Origin: JAGNHB01 sp964436005
GTDB lineage: Bacteria > Acidobacteriota > JAAYUB01
Assembly: GCA_964436005.1 (NCBI GenBank)
Contig: CAYTBK010000092.1
Span: forward strand, 1 to 16,744
DNA: 16,744 bases
Direction: 5' to 3'
The notes beneath the pieces are model-generated. The model worked only from the letters and a program-made list of their open reading frames with translations. It was not told the DNA's origin and did no database searches. How positions within the stretch are numbered: the first letter of the stretch is position 1; each line of letters starts with the position of its first letter. Positions 1-6,819 of the stretch are shown here, piece after piece. The translations under genes and the position numbers were made by a program.

Positions 1-52
1 TGCATTCCCTTTCTTCGGCGGTCCTTTATGCCGGTTAAAAGGCCAAAGGCGA

Positions 53-125
53 GTTGCCCGTAGGGCATGGATGTCCATAGCCAGGACCGTTTTTTCCGCT
101 TTCGGTTGCCCGTGGGGCATCCATG
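53..125. repeat. Short direct repeat, GTTGCCCGTRGGGCAT, two copies
   Basis: Copies begin at 53 and 105. They share GTTGCCCGT, then A or G, then GGGCAT; the next bases are GGATG in the first and CCATG in the second. The core CCCGTAGGGCAT (57-68) also occurs inverted as ATGCCCTACGGG at 14709-14720, where it contains the stop codon of the DUF4349 gene. Two copies with unrelated spacing do not make a CRISPR array. Confidence 0.6.
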
Positions 126-155
126 GCCATCTGGATCGTACCGGTTGGGCGGTTG

Positions 156-227
156 ATTCCCTACGGGAAACGGGCGGGCCGGCCGGTCGAACGGGCGATG
201 GACATGAATTCCCTACGTGAAAAGGGG
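156..227. repeat. Short direct repeat around ATTCCCTACGGGAAA, two copies
   Basis: Copies at 156-174 and 208-227 share ATTCCCTACG followed by GGAAA or TGAAA and a G-rich tail. The first can fold as TTCCC-TAC-GGGAA. The CCCTACGGG core is the reverse complement of the CCCGTAGGG core at 57-65, so this and the preceding repeat may be related pieces of one dispersed element. Confidence 0.5.
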
Positions 228-334
228 TCGGCTGCGCCTGTGAGGGCAGCCGAATCCATCGCCCGCCAACCGGAAACATGGATGGAGAGGATGGGGAGGA
301 TGGGGCGCTCGCTCCGTCATCTGGTCCTTCCAGC

Positions 335-367
335 GCAGCGCCGGTAATCCCGGAAGGCCGGCGCTGC
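335..367. repeat. Perfect 10-bp hairpin
   Basis: GCAGCGCCGG at 335-344 pairs with CCGGCGCTGC at 358-367 around a 13-nt loop. No T-run follows on either strand, so it is not called a terminator. It sits 5 bases before the 71-bp dispersed repeat at 372-442 and may be part of the same element. Confidence 0.6.
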
Positions 368-371
368 CTCC

Positions 372-442
372 GGAGTGCGGCGCGGAGGCCGCCGCAGCGC
401 CGCTTTCGCCAGGCGCGCAGGCCGCCGGAGCGCCGAACGCGG
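372..442 (+). repeat. 71-bp dispersed repeat, copy 1 (contains 34-nt hairpin unit 373-406)
   Basis: Aligns without gaps to 14625-14695, with 65 of 71 positions identical by eye. The first part (373-406) is a 34-nt unit starting GAGTGCGG and ending CCGCTTT; its arms AGTGCGGCGC and GCGCCGCTTT form an imperfect stem. The second part ends GGAGCGCCGAACGCGG. The same 34-nt unit recurs inverted at 497-530 and, more diverged, at 7998-8031. All copies lie at or beyond gene 3' ends, as REP/BIME elements do. Confidence 0.8.
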
Positions 443-496
443 AGACGTTCTTCCACGCCTCGGCCGCACCGCTCCGCCAGGCTGCGCGGCGCGGAA

Positions 497-530
497 AAAG
501 CGGCGCACCGCAAAGCTACGCGCCGCACTC
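497..530 (-). repeat. 34-nt REP-like hairpin unit, inverted copy
   Basis: Read on the minus strand, this starts GAGTGCGGCGCG and ends GTGCGCCGCTTT, with the same 34-nt length as the unit at 373-406. The stem arms (CGGCGC/GCGCCG) are kept while the centre differs. Together with 373-406 it makes an inverted pair about 90 bases apart, the arrangement typical of BIME-type composites. Confidence 0.7.
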
Positions 531-588
531 CCAGGCCTTCGGCGGGCGGTCGCCCGGGCGCCGGAACGACGCGGCTTGGCCGTCTGCC

Positions 589-697
589 GTAGGCGCCTTG
601 TGCCACAAGGCGCACCCCCGTTCCGTGTCGGGTGCCGAGTCGTACCGGTAACCCGGGCGTCTGTCGCCGGGTGCGCCTTGCACCGCCGGGCGCCTAC
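589..697. repeat. 109-bp element with 29-nt terminal inverted repeats
   Basis: The left end (589-617) reads GTAGGCGCC, 8 variable bases, then CAAGGCGCACCC. The right end (669-697), read inverted, has the same 9-base and 12-base blocks with exactly 8 different bases between them. The left arm also contains a nested perfect inverted repeat (593-602/604-613). There is no coding sequence inside and no obvious target-site duplication outside. It could be a MITE-like or BIME-like non-autonomous element or a structured 3' RNA; no transposase is nearby. Confidence 0.65.
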
Positions 698-713
698 ATC
701 GGCCGGGGGGAGC

Positions 714-1253
714 TCAGGCTTCCGGCGGGAGGAGGTTCTTCCAGCGCAGGGCCTGCAGGATTTCCGCCACCACGGCGGTGACGGACCGGGTGCCCGTGGG
801 CTGGTGCAGCGCCGCGGACGCGTAGAAGGGCTGGCGCTGCTCCAGCAGGGCCAGCAACTCCGCCTCCCCGCCGGCGTAGGGCCGGGGCGCGTGGAAGTGG
901 CGGTAGCGCCGCATCATCTCGGTGAAGGGGCACTCCAGCCAGACCGTCAGGCCCGCCCGGTGGGCGATTTCCTGGCCCTCCGCCGAGCAGTAGGTGCCGC
1001 TGCCCAGGGCCACGATCCGGTGGGGCCCCGCGGCCAGCCCCCGCAGGGCGTCCAGTTCGGCCCGGCGGAAGAAGGCCTCCCCGTGGGTTTTGAATATGTC
1101 CACGATGGAAAGATTCAGTCGTAATTCCACTTCGGCGTCCAGGTCGGAGAAGGGGGCGCCGGCGGCCCGGGCCAGGGCCGCCCCCACGGTGGTTTTCCCC
1201 GCCCCCATGAAGCCGGTCAGGAAGACGTGGCCGGAGAGAGGGTTCCCCGTCAT
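714..1253 (-). CDS. aroK: Shikimate kinase family protein, variant GSG substrate motif
   Basis: A protein of 179 residues, the usual size for shikimate kinase, which phosphorylates shikimate with ATP in the cytoplasm in the chorismate pathway. Visible motifs are the Walker A loop GFMGAGKTT (14-22), DLD (37-39, the DxD that holds Mg and shikimate), FRRAE (62-66, carrying the shikimate-binding Arg), an RP lid pair (124-125) and a late RQPFY segment (140-144). The canonical GGG of the substrate site is GSG (84-86), which is unusual. The ATG overlaps the upstream VWA stop as ATGA, which fixes the start and suggests translational coupling. It is the last gene of the operon. The family is fairly sure; shikimate specificity is less so because of the altered motif. 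Confidence 0.85.
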   Translation of the reverse strand: MTGNPLSGHVFLTGFMGAGKTTVGAALARAAGAPFSDLDAEVELRLNLSIVDIFKTHGEAFFRRAELDALRGLAAGPHRIVALGSGTYCSAEGQEIAHRAGLTVWLECPFTEMMRRYRHFHAPRPYAGGEAELLALLEQRQPFYASAALHQPTGTRSVTAVVAEILQALRWKNLLPPEA

Positions 1254-2139
1254 TTCGAATAGTAGCCCTTGCGGTTGCGCACCCGCACGCCGGGGCGGTC
1301 CACCCGCACGCGGATCTCGCGGTAGGAGCCGTCCTTGTTGAAGTTGTACGGCTGGTAGGAGAGGTAGTACTGCTGCCGGAGCTCGAGGATGAGCTTCTTG
1401 TACAGTGCGCCCAGGCTGTCGGTCCGGGAGAGGTCGAGGGTCCGGCCGCCCGATTCGGCCGACAACTTCTGGAGCTGGGATTCGGCGGCGTACATCATTT
1501 TCATGATTTCGGTCTCGTCGTACTGCCCCCCGTACTCGCGCTTGTAGTAGTCGTACAGATCCTTGATGTTCCCGGCCTTGCTGAAGACGTAGAGCTGGGC
1601 GTCGGTCTGCTGCAGCTGGTCCAGCACTTCCGGGAAGGTGGTGATGCTGCCCACGTCGCATCCGTCGGTGACGGAGATGATCACCTTCTTGCCCTTGGCC
1701 TGGGCCAGCATGTCGTGGACGACGAGGTACAGGGCGTCGTACCACACGGTGTTGCCCTTGGGGAAAACGCGGTCCAGGGCCTTGTCCAGCCGGACCTTGT
1801 CGTTGCTCCAGTCCAGGATGAGGCGGGCCTCGGCGTTGAAGGTGATCAGGGCCACCCGGTCCTCCGGGTGCAGCTCGGCCACGAATTCGCGGATGGCCTT
1901 CTTGATGGAGGACATCTCCAGGACCTCGCTCCCGCTGGCGTCCATGAGGAAGACCACGTTGAGGGGGACCTCCTCGTGGGCCCAGTTGGCGAGCTCCTGC
2001 TCGATGCCGTTCTCGAGGAGGTGAAAGTCGCCGCGCCGGAGGTCGGTGACGAGTTCGCCGTCCAGGGTGGAGACGGTGACGGGGACGAAGACCTGGTTGG
2101 ACTCGCTGCGGATGACGCCGTCCTCCTGCGCCGGCAGGG
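1250..2139 (-). CDS. VWFA-related domain protein (5' end lost in the assembly gap)
   Basis: The frame stays open from the stop at 1250 up to the gap at 2140, giving 295 visible residues. The N-terminal part reads VFVPVTVSTLDGELVTDL, then DFHLLENG, then PLNVVFLMDASGS, the layout of the VWFA-related family common in Acidobacteriota: a beta-rich pre-domain followed by a VWA domain. The MIDAS metal site is visible as DASGS (visible residues 66-70) and SVTDG further on. The C-terminus ends with the family's beta-strand segment (YYLSYQPYNFNKDGSYREIRVRV is approximated by YYLSY followed by a YREIRV strand). Members are usually exported; any signal peptide would lie in the gap. Ligand and role are unknown. 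It overlaps the shikimate kinase start by 4 nt. Confidence 0.85.
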
Positions 2140-2239
2140 NNNNNNNNNNNNNNNNNNNNNNNNNNNNNNNNNNNNNNNNNNNNNNNNNNNNNNNNNNNNN
2201 NNNNNNNNNNNNNNNNNNNNNNNNNNNNNNNNNNNNNNN
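2140..2239. other. Assembly gap of 100 N
   Basis: Exactly 100 unknown bases, the conventional filler for a scaffold join of unestimated size, so the true distance is not known. The minus-strand Mpl frame enters the gap with its C-terminus nearly complete, and the VWA protein leaves it already inside its N-terminal domain. The missing piece should hold at least the Mpl stop and the VWA start with signal peptide. Confidence 0.97.
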
Positions 2240-3654
2240 CCGGCCGGGCGGCCCAGGCGCTCGGCCAGCCGGTCGTGCAGCCCCTCGAAGCCGCCGTTGG
2301 ACATGACCACCACCACGTCCCCCGGGCGGGCCCGCTCGGCCAGGAAGTCGGCGATCTCGCCGGTCCCGGGAACGTAATACGCCGTCCGCCCCGCCGCGTT
2401 GATGGCTTCCACCGCTTTGTCCGGGCGGAAGCGGTCGTCCTCCGCCAGCTGCTCCTTGCGGAAGACGTCCGCCATGACCACGATGTCGGCCGGGGCGAAG
2501 GCGCCGGGCATGGTTTCCTGGTGGACCTTCTTCCGGCAGGTCCAGCTGCGCGGTTCGAAGAGCGCCCAGATGCGGCTGCCGGGAAAGCGCCGGCGCACCC
2601 CGGCCAGCGTCTCGCGGATGGCCGTGGGGTGGTGGGCGAAGTCGTCGAAGATGCGCACGCCGCCGGCTTCGGCCCGCAGGGTCATGCGCCGCTCGACGCC
2701 GGGGAAGGACGCCAGGGCGGCGGCGATGTCCCCCCAGGCGGCGCCGGCCGCCTCCAGCAGGGCGGCGGCGCAGAGCAGGTTGCGGACGTTGTGGTCGCCG
2801 TGCAGGGCGGCGCGCAGCGTGCCCAGCAGCGCGCCCTTCCGCCGGACCCGGAAGCGGGTGCCCTCCGCGTCGGCTTCGATGTCTTCCGCCCGCCAGTCGC
2901 AGCCTTCCGACAGCCCGGCGGAAACCGCCGGCCCGTGGGCGCGCTCGCCGACGGCCCGGGCGTTGGGGCAGTCGCCGCCGTACACCACGAAGCCGTTGCG
3001 CGGCACCATGTTCACCAGGCGGCGGAACTGGAGCCGGATCTCGTCGAGGTCGCGGTAGATGTCGGCGTGGTCGAACTCGATGTTGTTCACCGCCAACAGC
3101 TGCGGGCGGTAGTGGAAGAACTTCGGGGCCTTGTCGAAGTAGGCGGTGTCGTACTCGTCGCCCTCCAGCACGAAGTGGGGCCCTTGCCCGAGGTGGGCGC
3201 CGCTGCCCAGGCCGTGGGGGATGCCCCCGATGAGGAACGAGGGGTCCTGCCCCAGTTGGCGGAGTCCCCAGGCCACCATGGAGGCGGTGGTGGTCTTGCC
3301 GTGGGTCCCGGTGACCACCACGGGGACACGGCCCGGCAGGAAGCGGAGCCGGATGGTCTCGGGCAGGGAGGCGTAGGGCAGGCGCTCGTCCAGCACCTGT
3401 TCGAGCTCCGGGTTGCCCCGGGAGATGGCGTTGCCCACAACCACCAGGTCGGGCCGGGGGGCCAGGTGGGCGGGGTCGAAGCCTTCCAGCAGGGGGATGC
3501 CCTGGGCTTCCAGGTAGGTGCTCATGGGAGGGTAGACGTGGCTGTCGGAGCCCCGGACGCGGCAGCCGTCCGCCGCCAGGAGGTGGGCCAGCGAGGCCAT
3601 GGCCGTGCCGCAGATGCCGATGCAGTAAACGTCTTCCTTGGTGTTATCCGTCAT
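2240..3654 (-). CDS. mpl: UDP-N-acetylmuramate:L-alanyl-gamma-D-glutamyl-meso-diaminopimelate ligase (3' end in gap)
   Basis: Mpl is a cytoplasmic Mur-ligase-family enzyme that joins recovered murein tripeptide to UDP-MurNAc using ATP, short-cutting peptidoglycan recycling. The 471 visible residues show the N-terminal nucleotide-fold start CIGICGTAMASLA, the P-loop TGTHGKTTT (115-123), the Mpl-typical EGDEYDTAYFDK (164-175) and NNIEFDHADIY (190-200), then DDFAHHPTAI and FEPRS in the C-terminal half. E. coli Mpl is about 457 residues, so only a short tail is missing. The start has an AAAGGA ribosome-binding site inside the end of the LD-carboxypeptidase gene, which it overlaps by 11 nt. The reading frame through the N gap into VWA sequence is an artefact. 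Confidence 0.95.
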
Positions 3655-4618
3655 GGGCCGTTCCTTTGCGGGGTGTGGATGCGGGGCCGGCTTCCTCCGG
3701 CACCCGGAAGAGCTGGGCGCGGGCCGGGGACAGGCGGTGCCGCGCCCCGAGGACCAGGGGGACCGAGGGCCCGTCGCAGTGCCCCGACGGCAGGCCGGCC
3801 AGCACGGGGACGGGGAGGCCGTCCAGGGCGTGGCGCAGGGCCTCGTGGAGGGTGTAGCCCTGGTCGGGGTGCTGGAAGCAGCCCGGCATGGTCCCGAAGA
3901 CGATGCCGGCGCAGCGGTCCAGCTTGCCCGCCTGGCGCAGCTGGGTGATCATCCGGTCGAGCTGGTAGGGCTTGACGTGACTGTCCTCCAGGAAGAGGAG
4001 GCAGCCGTCGGTCTCCCACTCGTACGGGGTGCCCAGGGTGGCGCACAGCAGCGAGAGGCAGCCGCCGGTGAGGGGGGCCGTCGCCTCGTCGCCGTCCCGG
4101 AGCACGGCCAGCGGTTCGGGCGAAGGGGCCTCCCGCACCGCCCCGCCTTCCAGCAGGCCGAAGAGGTAGTCCAGGTCGCACCGGGCGGGCCCCCGGGCGA
4201 TGTCGCCGGCCGGCATGGGGCCGTGGACCGCCGGCCAGCCCCAGCGCTGGCGGGCGTACAGGAGCAGGGCGGTGACGTCGGAGCACCCGAGGAGCCACTT
4301 GGGCCCCGGCGGCGGAGCCGCGGCGAAGGCTTCGTCCAGGGCGGGCAGGAGCCGGGCGCAGCCGTAGCCCCCGCGGGCGGGCCAGACCGCGCGGACGCTG
4401 GGATCGGCCAGCGCCGCCACGAGGTCGGCGGCGCGCTCCGCGTCCGTGCCGGACGAGTAGAAGCGGGTCGCCGCGCCGTGGCCGCCGCTGGTGACCTCCC
4501 AGCCGCGCTCGCGCAGGCGGCGGAGCCCTTCCGCCAGGCAGTCCGCCTTGACGGGCGAGGCCGGTACGGGCACGTGGACGTGGTCGCCGGCACGCAGGGG
4601 GGGCGGCAGGGCGGTCAT
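3644..4618 (-). CDS. ldcA: LD-carboxypeptidase, peptidase family S66 (LdcA/MccF-like)
   Basis: A protein of 324 residues, normal for family S66. LdcA removes the terminal D-Ala from L-Ala-D-Glu-Dap-D-Ala in the cytoplasm, giving the tripeptide that Mpl uses. The family pattern is visible in order: RGGYG (82-86), the nucleophile Ser113 in GCSDVTALLLY, acidic Glu211 in LEDSHVKPYQLDRM and His280 in GLPSGH. MccF-type immunity peptidases share the fold, but the next gene being mpl argues for murein recycling. The chosen ATG overlaps the upstream glycosyltransferase stop as ATGA; an open extension 25 codons further up lies inside that gene and reads like shadow sequence. The protein has no signal peptide, as expected for a cytoplasmic LdcA. 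Confidence 0.9.
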   Translation of the reverse strand: MTALPPPLRAGDHVHVPVPASPVKADCLAEGLRRLRERGWEVTSGGHGAATRFYSSGTDAERAADLVAALADPSVRAVWPARGGYGCARLLPALDEAFAAAPPPGPKWLLGCSDVTALLLYARQRWGWPAVHGPMPAGDIARGPARCDLDYLFGLLEGGAVREAPSPEPLAVLRDGDEATAPLTGGCLSLLCATLGTPYEWETDGCLLFLEDSHVKPYQLDRMITQLRQAGKLDRCAGIVFGTMPGCFQHPDQGYTLHEALRHALDGLPVPVLAGLPSGHCDGPSVPLVLGARHRLSPARAQLFRVPEEAGPASTPRKGTAHDG

Positions 4619-6267
4619 GGCCGGCTTCCCCCCACGGGCTCCAGGCGGACCACCAGGCCGTCCCAGACGCTGGCCAGGGGCGTCTTTTTCCAACCGGGCG
4701 GCGGGTAGATGTGCGAGTAGTTCCGCTTCAGGGTCAGCACGTACACTGGCGGCTTCCGGGCCAGCAGGACCTGTTTGAGGACGTCGGGGTCCTTGATCTC
4801 CGGCGGCGAGGCGTAGCCCAGGTAGTAGTCGATGGAGTGGTGCTGGTGCTGGTAGACGATGACAGGCAGGTGCGTTCCGGCCAGGCGCAGGGCGGTCTCG
4901 CAGATCTGGCGCCGGTTGAATTCAGGCTCGAATGTTTCAAAGAAAGCTGGAATGCCGAGGCCGGCGGGGACGAGGATCATCAGCGAACAGGCGGCGGTGG
5001 CTGCGGCGCGGCGTCCTTTCCGGTACAGCAGCAGGAAGGGCAGGGCCCCGCCCAGGAAGAGGAGGCCGAAGAGCAGCCCCGGCAGCGGCAGGCCGAACCG
5101 GACGCCGGTGAAGACCGGCACGGCCAGCCCGACGGCCGCGGGGGTCAGGAAGACCGACCAGAAGGCCAGCCGCTCGGGTTTTTCACTGTCCATGAACTCT
5201 TCCGCCCCCCGGGCCGTGAGGAAGGCCAGGGCGGGGAAGATGGGCAGGACGTAGCCGGCCAGCTTGGTGGTGGAGGCCGAGAAGAACAGGAAGGGGAAGA
5301 CGACCCAGCAGAGGAAGAAGGCGACGCCCGCGGCGTGGGCGTCTTCCTGCGCCCGTCGCAGCGAGTCGCGGAGCCCCCGGACGCGGAAGAGGAAGGGCGT
5401 CCAGGGGAACAGGCCCAGTACCAGGACCGGCAGGTAATAGAAAACCGGTTGCGAATGGTGGTGGAGGGAGGTGAAGAACCGGGCCAGGTGGTGGTTGATG
5501 AAGTAGATCAGTACGAAGTGGAAGCCTTCCCGCTGGACCATGAGCACGTGCCAGGGCACGGAGACGGCCAGGAAGAGGGCGAGGCCGGGCAGCAGCCGGG
5601 GGTGCAGGACGTGGCGCCAGCCGCCGGCCAGGGTCAGGAAGGGGCCGATGACCAGCAGGGGGATGGCCAGGGAGAGCAGGCCCTTGGCCAGGCCGGCCAG
5701 GCCGAAGGCGGCGCAGGCGCCCCACAGCAGCAGGGTCGGGTGCCGGTGGGCGACCTTGCCTTCGAAGGCGAGCCAGGCCCGCCAGAAGAGCAGCAGCCCG
5801 GCGCCGGTGGTGGCGGTCAGGTGGATGTCCATGACGTTGGCCATGGAGAAGGCTGTGAACAGCCCCGCGGTGCCTAGGACGAGCGAGGAGAAGAAGGCCG
5901 TCCGCCGCCCGTACACGCCGGCCAGGGCCCAGTAGAGCAGTCCCATGATGCCAAGGGCCATGAGGGCCGAGGGGAAGCGGGCGGAGAAGGTGTTGCGCCC
6001 GAAGAGCCACTGCGAGCCCATGACGCCCCAGTAGAGCAGGGGCGGCTTCTCCATCCAGGGGTGCCCCTTGAGGACCGGCACCACCCAGTCGCCCCGGTCG
6101 GCCATCTCTTCGGGGATCCGGGTGTAGCGGGGCTCTTCCGGGCCGATGAAGCCGTAGGTGCCGATCAGGGAGAAGAAGAAGAGGCCCATCAGCAGCAGGA
6201 CCGGCCAGAACGAGTAGTTCCAGAAGTCCCGGCCGGGTTGGCGCCAGGCGGGCGGGATGATCCGCAT
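4615..6267 (-). CDS. ArnT-like GT-C membrane glycosyltransferase (GT83/PMT superfamily)
   Basis: A 550-residue polytopic membrane protein of the ArnT/dolichyl-phosphate-mannose transferase superfamily, which moves a sugar from a polyprenyl-phosphate donor to an envelope acceptor on the outer face of the inner membrane. After a first membrane segment (about 20-37) comes the periplasmic catalytic loop GPEEPRYTRIPEEM (42-55), matching the DExRYA-type motif of ArnT, then EKPPLLYW (73-80). A dozen or so hydrophobic segments follow, then a soluble C-terminal domain with the family's HQHHSIDYYLGY-type stretch. A GAGG ribosome-binding site precedes the ATG. It lies 9 bases after sixA and shares ATGA with ldcA. 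Lipid A modification by aminoarabinose cannot be claimed: no arn genes are nearby and the sugar is unknown. Confidence 0.87.
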   Translation of the reverse strand: MRIIPPAWRQPGRDFWNYSFWPVLLLMGLFFFSLIGTYGFIGPEEPRYTRIPEEMADRGDWVVPVLKGHPWMEKPPLLYWGVMGSQWLFGRNTFSARFPSALMALGIMGLLYWALAGVYGRRTAFFSSLVLGTAGLFTAFSMANVMDIHLTATTGAGLLLFWRAWLAFEGKVAHRHPTLLLWGACAAFGLAGLAKGLLSLAIPLLVIGPFLTLAGGWRHVLHPRLLPGLALFLAVSVPWHVLMVQREGFHFVLIYFINHHLARFFTSLHHHSQPVFYYLPVLVLGLFPWTPFLFRVRGLRDSLRRAQEDAHAAGVAFFLCWVVFPFLFFSASTTKLAGYVLPIFPALAFLTARGAEEFMDSEKPERLAFWSVFLTPAAVGLAVPVFTGVRFGLPLPGLLFGLLFLGGALPFLLLYRKGRRAAATAACSLMILVPAGLGIPAFFETFEPEFNRRQICETALRLAGTHLPVIVYQHQHHSIDYYLGYASPPEIKDPDVLKQVLLARKPPVYVLTLKRNYSHIYPPPGWKKTPLASVWDGLVVRLEPVGGSRP

Positions 6268-6276
6268 GGGCCGGCC

Positions 6277-6780
6277 TCAGCCTTTCTTCCCGGCCTGGAG
6301 GCCCTTGGGCGTCAGGTGCCAGGCGAGGCGCCCCGTCCCGTTGCCCACGGCCTTCCAGCCGTCCACGTCGAAGTCGATGCGCACCATGGCGGCGGGCGGC
6401 ATGGGCGTGATGTGGCGGGTCAGGACCAGCACGGTCTCCTCCATGGTGGGGTTGTGCCCGACCACGAGCAGGCTGGGGCAATCGGCCGGCAGACGCCGCA
6501 TCAGGTCGACCAGGAGGGCCGGCGTGGCGTTGTAGAGGGTGGAAGATTCCTCGCGCTCCGCCGGCAGACCGGCGGCCTGCCCGAAAAGCTCGAGCGTCTG
6601 CCGGGCCCGCAAGGCGGTGGAGCAGACGATGCGGCCGGGCTGTTCTCCCTTCTCCCGGAAGGCCTTCCCCATTTCCGGCGCGTCGCGCCGGCCCCGCGGG
6701 GCCAGCGGGCGGTCGTGGTCGGGCATCTGGGGGTCGTCCCAGTCGGACTTGGCGTGGCGGAGCAGGTACAGGGTTTTCAT
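6277..6780 (-). CDS. sixA: SixA-like phosphohistidine phosphatase (histidine phosphatase superfamily)
   Basis: A protein of 167 residues, matching SixA size. The N-terminus LYLLRHAKS gives the phosphate-accepting His9 in the RHA motif (8-10); DRPLAPRG (23-30) and STALRARQT (54-62) are typical of SixA; His109 in VVGHNP (106-111) is the second catalytic histidine. SixA in E. coli dephosphorylates phosphohistidine on phosphotransfer proteins, but many homologues have unknown substrates. The start is supported by GAGGAA six bases upstream. It lies 39 bases after the S9 hydrolase and 9 bases before the GT83 gene, so it is probably co-transcribed; no phosphorelay or PTS gene is near to suggest a partner. 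Confidence 0.88.
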   Translation of the reverse strand: MKTLYLLRHAKSDWDDPQMPDHDRPLAPRGRRDAPEMGKAFREKGEQPGRIVCSTALRARQTLELFGQAAGLPAEREESSTLYNATPALLVDLMRRLPADCPSLLVVGHNPTMEETVLVLTRHITPMPPAAMVRIDFDVDGWKAVGNGTGRLAWHLTPKGLQAGKKG

Positions 6781-6819
6781 GCGCGTTCCTCGCGAAGGGT
6801 GATTTCCGGGGCGGGCGGC

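Larger units (their letters stand above)
1..713. other. Gene-free repeat and hairpin island downstream of the minus-strand operon
   Basis: No credible gene was found in these 713 bases. The open frames here are Arg/Pro/Ala-rich, change frame across repeats, lack ribosome-binding sites and resemble no family. Instead the stretch holds a pair of GTTGCCCGTRGGGCAT repeats, two ATTCCCTACG-type repeats, a 10-bp perfect hairpin (335-344/358-367), two 34-nt REP-like units in opposite orientation and a 109-bp element with terminal inverted repeats. These are listed separately. The island lies directly 3' of the shikimate kinase stop codon, the usual place for REP-like elements in bacteria. Confidence 0.75.

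Noticed and set aside
53..227. CRISPR array
   Set aside because: Only two copies of each repeat, unequal spacing, no cas genes.
123..347. Small open frame with an ATG on the plus strand
   Set aside because: It is built from the ATTCCCTACG repeats read in two frames and has no ribosome-binding site or family resemblance.
593..613. Perfect hairpin as terminator of the minus-strand operon
   Set aside because: No T-run follows on the minus strand and the hairpin is part of the inverted-repeat element at 589-697, so it is described there.
375..1124. Long plus-strand open frame
   Set aside because: It crosses the repeat island and then lies antisense to the shikimate kinase; composition is the Arg/Pro/Gly bias of shadow frames.
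2275..3948. Long plus-strand open frame opposite mpl
   Set aside because: Antisense to a clear Mpl; Val/Gly/Asp-rich shadow of GC-biased codons.
4619..4693. 25-codon upstream extension of the LD-carboxypeptidase
   Set aside because: It lies within the GT83 coding region and lacks family resemblance; the ATGA overlap gives a better start.
4615..6267. Polymyxin-resistance ArnT
   Set aside because: Motifs fit the superfamily, but no arnBCADEF genes are present and the neighbours concern murein, so the specific role is not supported.
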